From NCBI GenBank assembly GCA_963772825.1, contig CAVYYX010000013.1, positions 124,001 to 188,000 on the forward strand: a stretch of DNA of 64,000 bases, read 5' to 3'. Positions 63,363 to 64,000 of this stretch are shown piece after piece. Origin of the DNA: Desertimonas sp963772825. GTDB lineage: Bacteria > Actinomycetota > Acidimicrobiia > Acidimicrobiales > Ilumatobacteraceae. Position 1 is the stretch's first letter; each line of letters opens with the position of its first letter. The notes under the pieces are model-generated. The model was not told where the DNA came from. It did no database searches and saw nothing but the letters and a program-made list of their open reading frames with translations. A program made the position numbers and the translations under genes.

Positions 63363-63920
63363 ATGCGCCGACCCAAACTGTTCATCACCTCGATGGTGGC
63401 CGCCACGGTGGCCCTTGCTGCTCCGGCGGTCGCGCACGCCGACCCGCCGGAAGTAACTCACGGCCATTTCGACGACACGTTCGAGAACCAGGACGTCTGC
63501 GGGATCATCGTCGACGTCCACGTCCAGGGCCGCTTCACCGACCACGTGTTCTTCGACAACGAAGGCAACTTCGAGCGGTTCACGTCGACGTCGTCCGGAA
63601 CGCAGACCTTGACCGCAGACAACGGCAAATCCGTCGTCATCCAGTTTGCGCAGCAGTACTCCGACACGGAAGGAACCATCGACGAGGCGGCTGGGACAAT
63701 CACCTTCGTCTACACCTTCAAGGGTCTACCGGAGAAGATCAGAACGCCGCAGGGACCGGTCATCGTCCGCGACGCCGGACTGATCACGTTCGCCGACACC
63801 GTCGATCTCGACACCGGCGATCTCATCTCCACAGAGATTCTCGTCAACAGTGGTCCACACCCCGAGGCTGATAGCGACTTCGCACTGTTCTGCGAGGTGA
63901 TAACCGCCGCCCTTTCCTGA
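63363..63920 (+). CDS. Secreted protein of unknown function
   Basis: Protein of 185 residues: signal peptide ending AAPAVAHA (cleavage near residue 26), then an all-beta-looking domain (VHVQGRFTDHVFF, SGTQTLTADNGKSVVIQF, ITFVYTFKGLPEKI) with two cysteines (DVCGII and LFCEVI) that probably form a disulfide. No enzyme motif. ATG 63363 has GAGAGGGGG upstream. The 80 bases after it to the window edge hold nothing clear. Confidence 0.8.
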   Translation: MRRPKLFITSMVAATVALAAPAVAHADPPEVTHGHFDDTFENQDVCGIIVDVHVQGRFTDHVFFDNEGNFERFTSTSSGTQTLTADNGKSVVIQFAQQYSDTEGTIDEAAGTITFVYTFKGLPEKIRTPQGPVIVRDAGLITFADTVDLDTGDLISTEILVNSGPHPEADSDFALFCEVITAALS

Positions 63921-64000
63921 GCGGTCCTCACGGCCAATGGGTGGGGTGGGCACCCTCGGGAGCACCGCTCGTCGAGGTCAGGTCGCCGAGACATCATAGA

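Overview
The window is a dense, high-GC (about two thirds G+C) bacterial chromosome segment with about 60 protein genes on both strands, and I saw no rRNA, tRNA, CRISPR array or prophage. Gene content (a GuaB1-type IMPDH/GMP reductase, DUF3151, DUF3073-like and DUF2510 proteins, GTG/TTG starts, many leaderless genes) points to an actinobacterium. My best guess is an Acidimicrobiia (Ilumatobacter-like) lineage, from general resemblance only.

Layout. 1-9.4 kb: alaS (cut by the left edge), a repeat-flanked DUF559 nuclease gene, rnd with a rhodanese, mobA with DUF3151, a frameshifted alpha/beta hydrolase, pyruvate kinase, M18 aminopeptidase. 9.4-14.3 kb: plsC, cmk and guaB1 in one operon, a second repeat-flanked DUF559 gene, sua5. 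14.3-20.5 kb: a sugar locus (GH127 arabinofuranosidase, two permeases, binding protein, divergent LacI regulator). 20.6-28 kb: a catalytically degenerate beta-lactamase-fold protein, a J-domain protein, and a branched-chain amino-acid-type ABC transporter with an extra domain on LivH and an apparently circularly permuted LivJ. 28-45.8 kb: ctaA, a heterodimeric ABC exporter, DoxX, an acetyltransferase, a CPBP protease, an oxidoreductase, a ProA-like dehydrogenase, UDP-glucose to UDP-xylose genes, surE and chorismate mutase. 45.9-55.5 kb: a histidine-utilisation operon headed by a Ser/Thr kinase and carrying a peptide-deformylase-like gene where HutG would be expected. 55.5-64 kb: an ECF sigma factor, two tandem secreted paralogues, a NitT/TauT-type ABC transporter with a PTPS-like protein, a tiny C2H2 finger, a ROK kinase and a secreted protein.

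Three themes stand out. (1) Two unrelated DUF559/AbiEi-type nuclease genes are each bracketed by their own inverted repeats and sit between divergent housekeeping genes, and a solo copy of one repeat lies 17 kb away. This looks like a repeat/nuclease mobile element. (2) Many genes start 6-8 bases after a TANNNT hexamer, which implies leaderless transcription. A separate dispersed repeat ends directly at the start codons of three other genes. (3) More than 20 one-base frameshifts interrupt otherwise well-conserved genes, concentrated at 13-34 kb and 57-60 kb. Because essential genes are hit, I read most as sequence or assembly errors rather than real decay.
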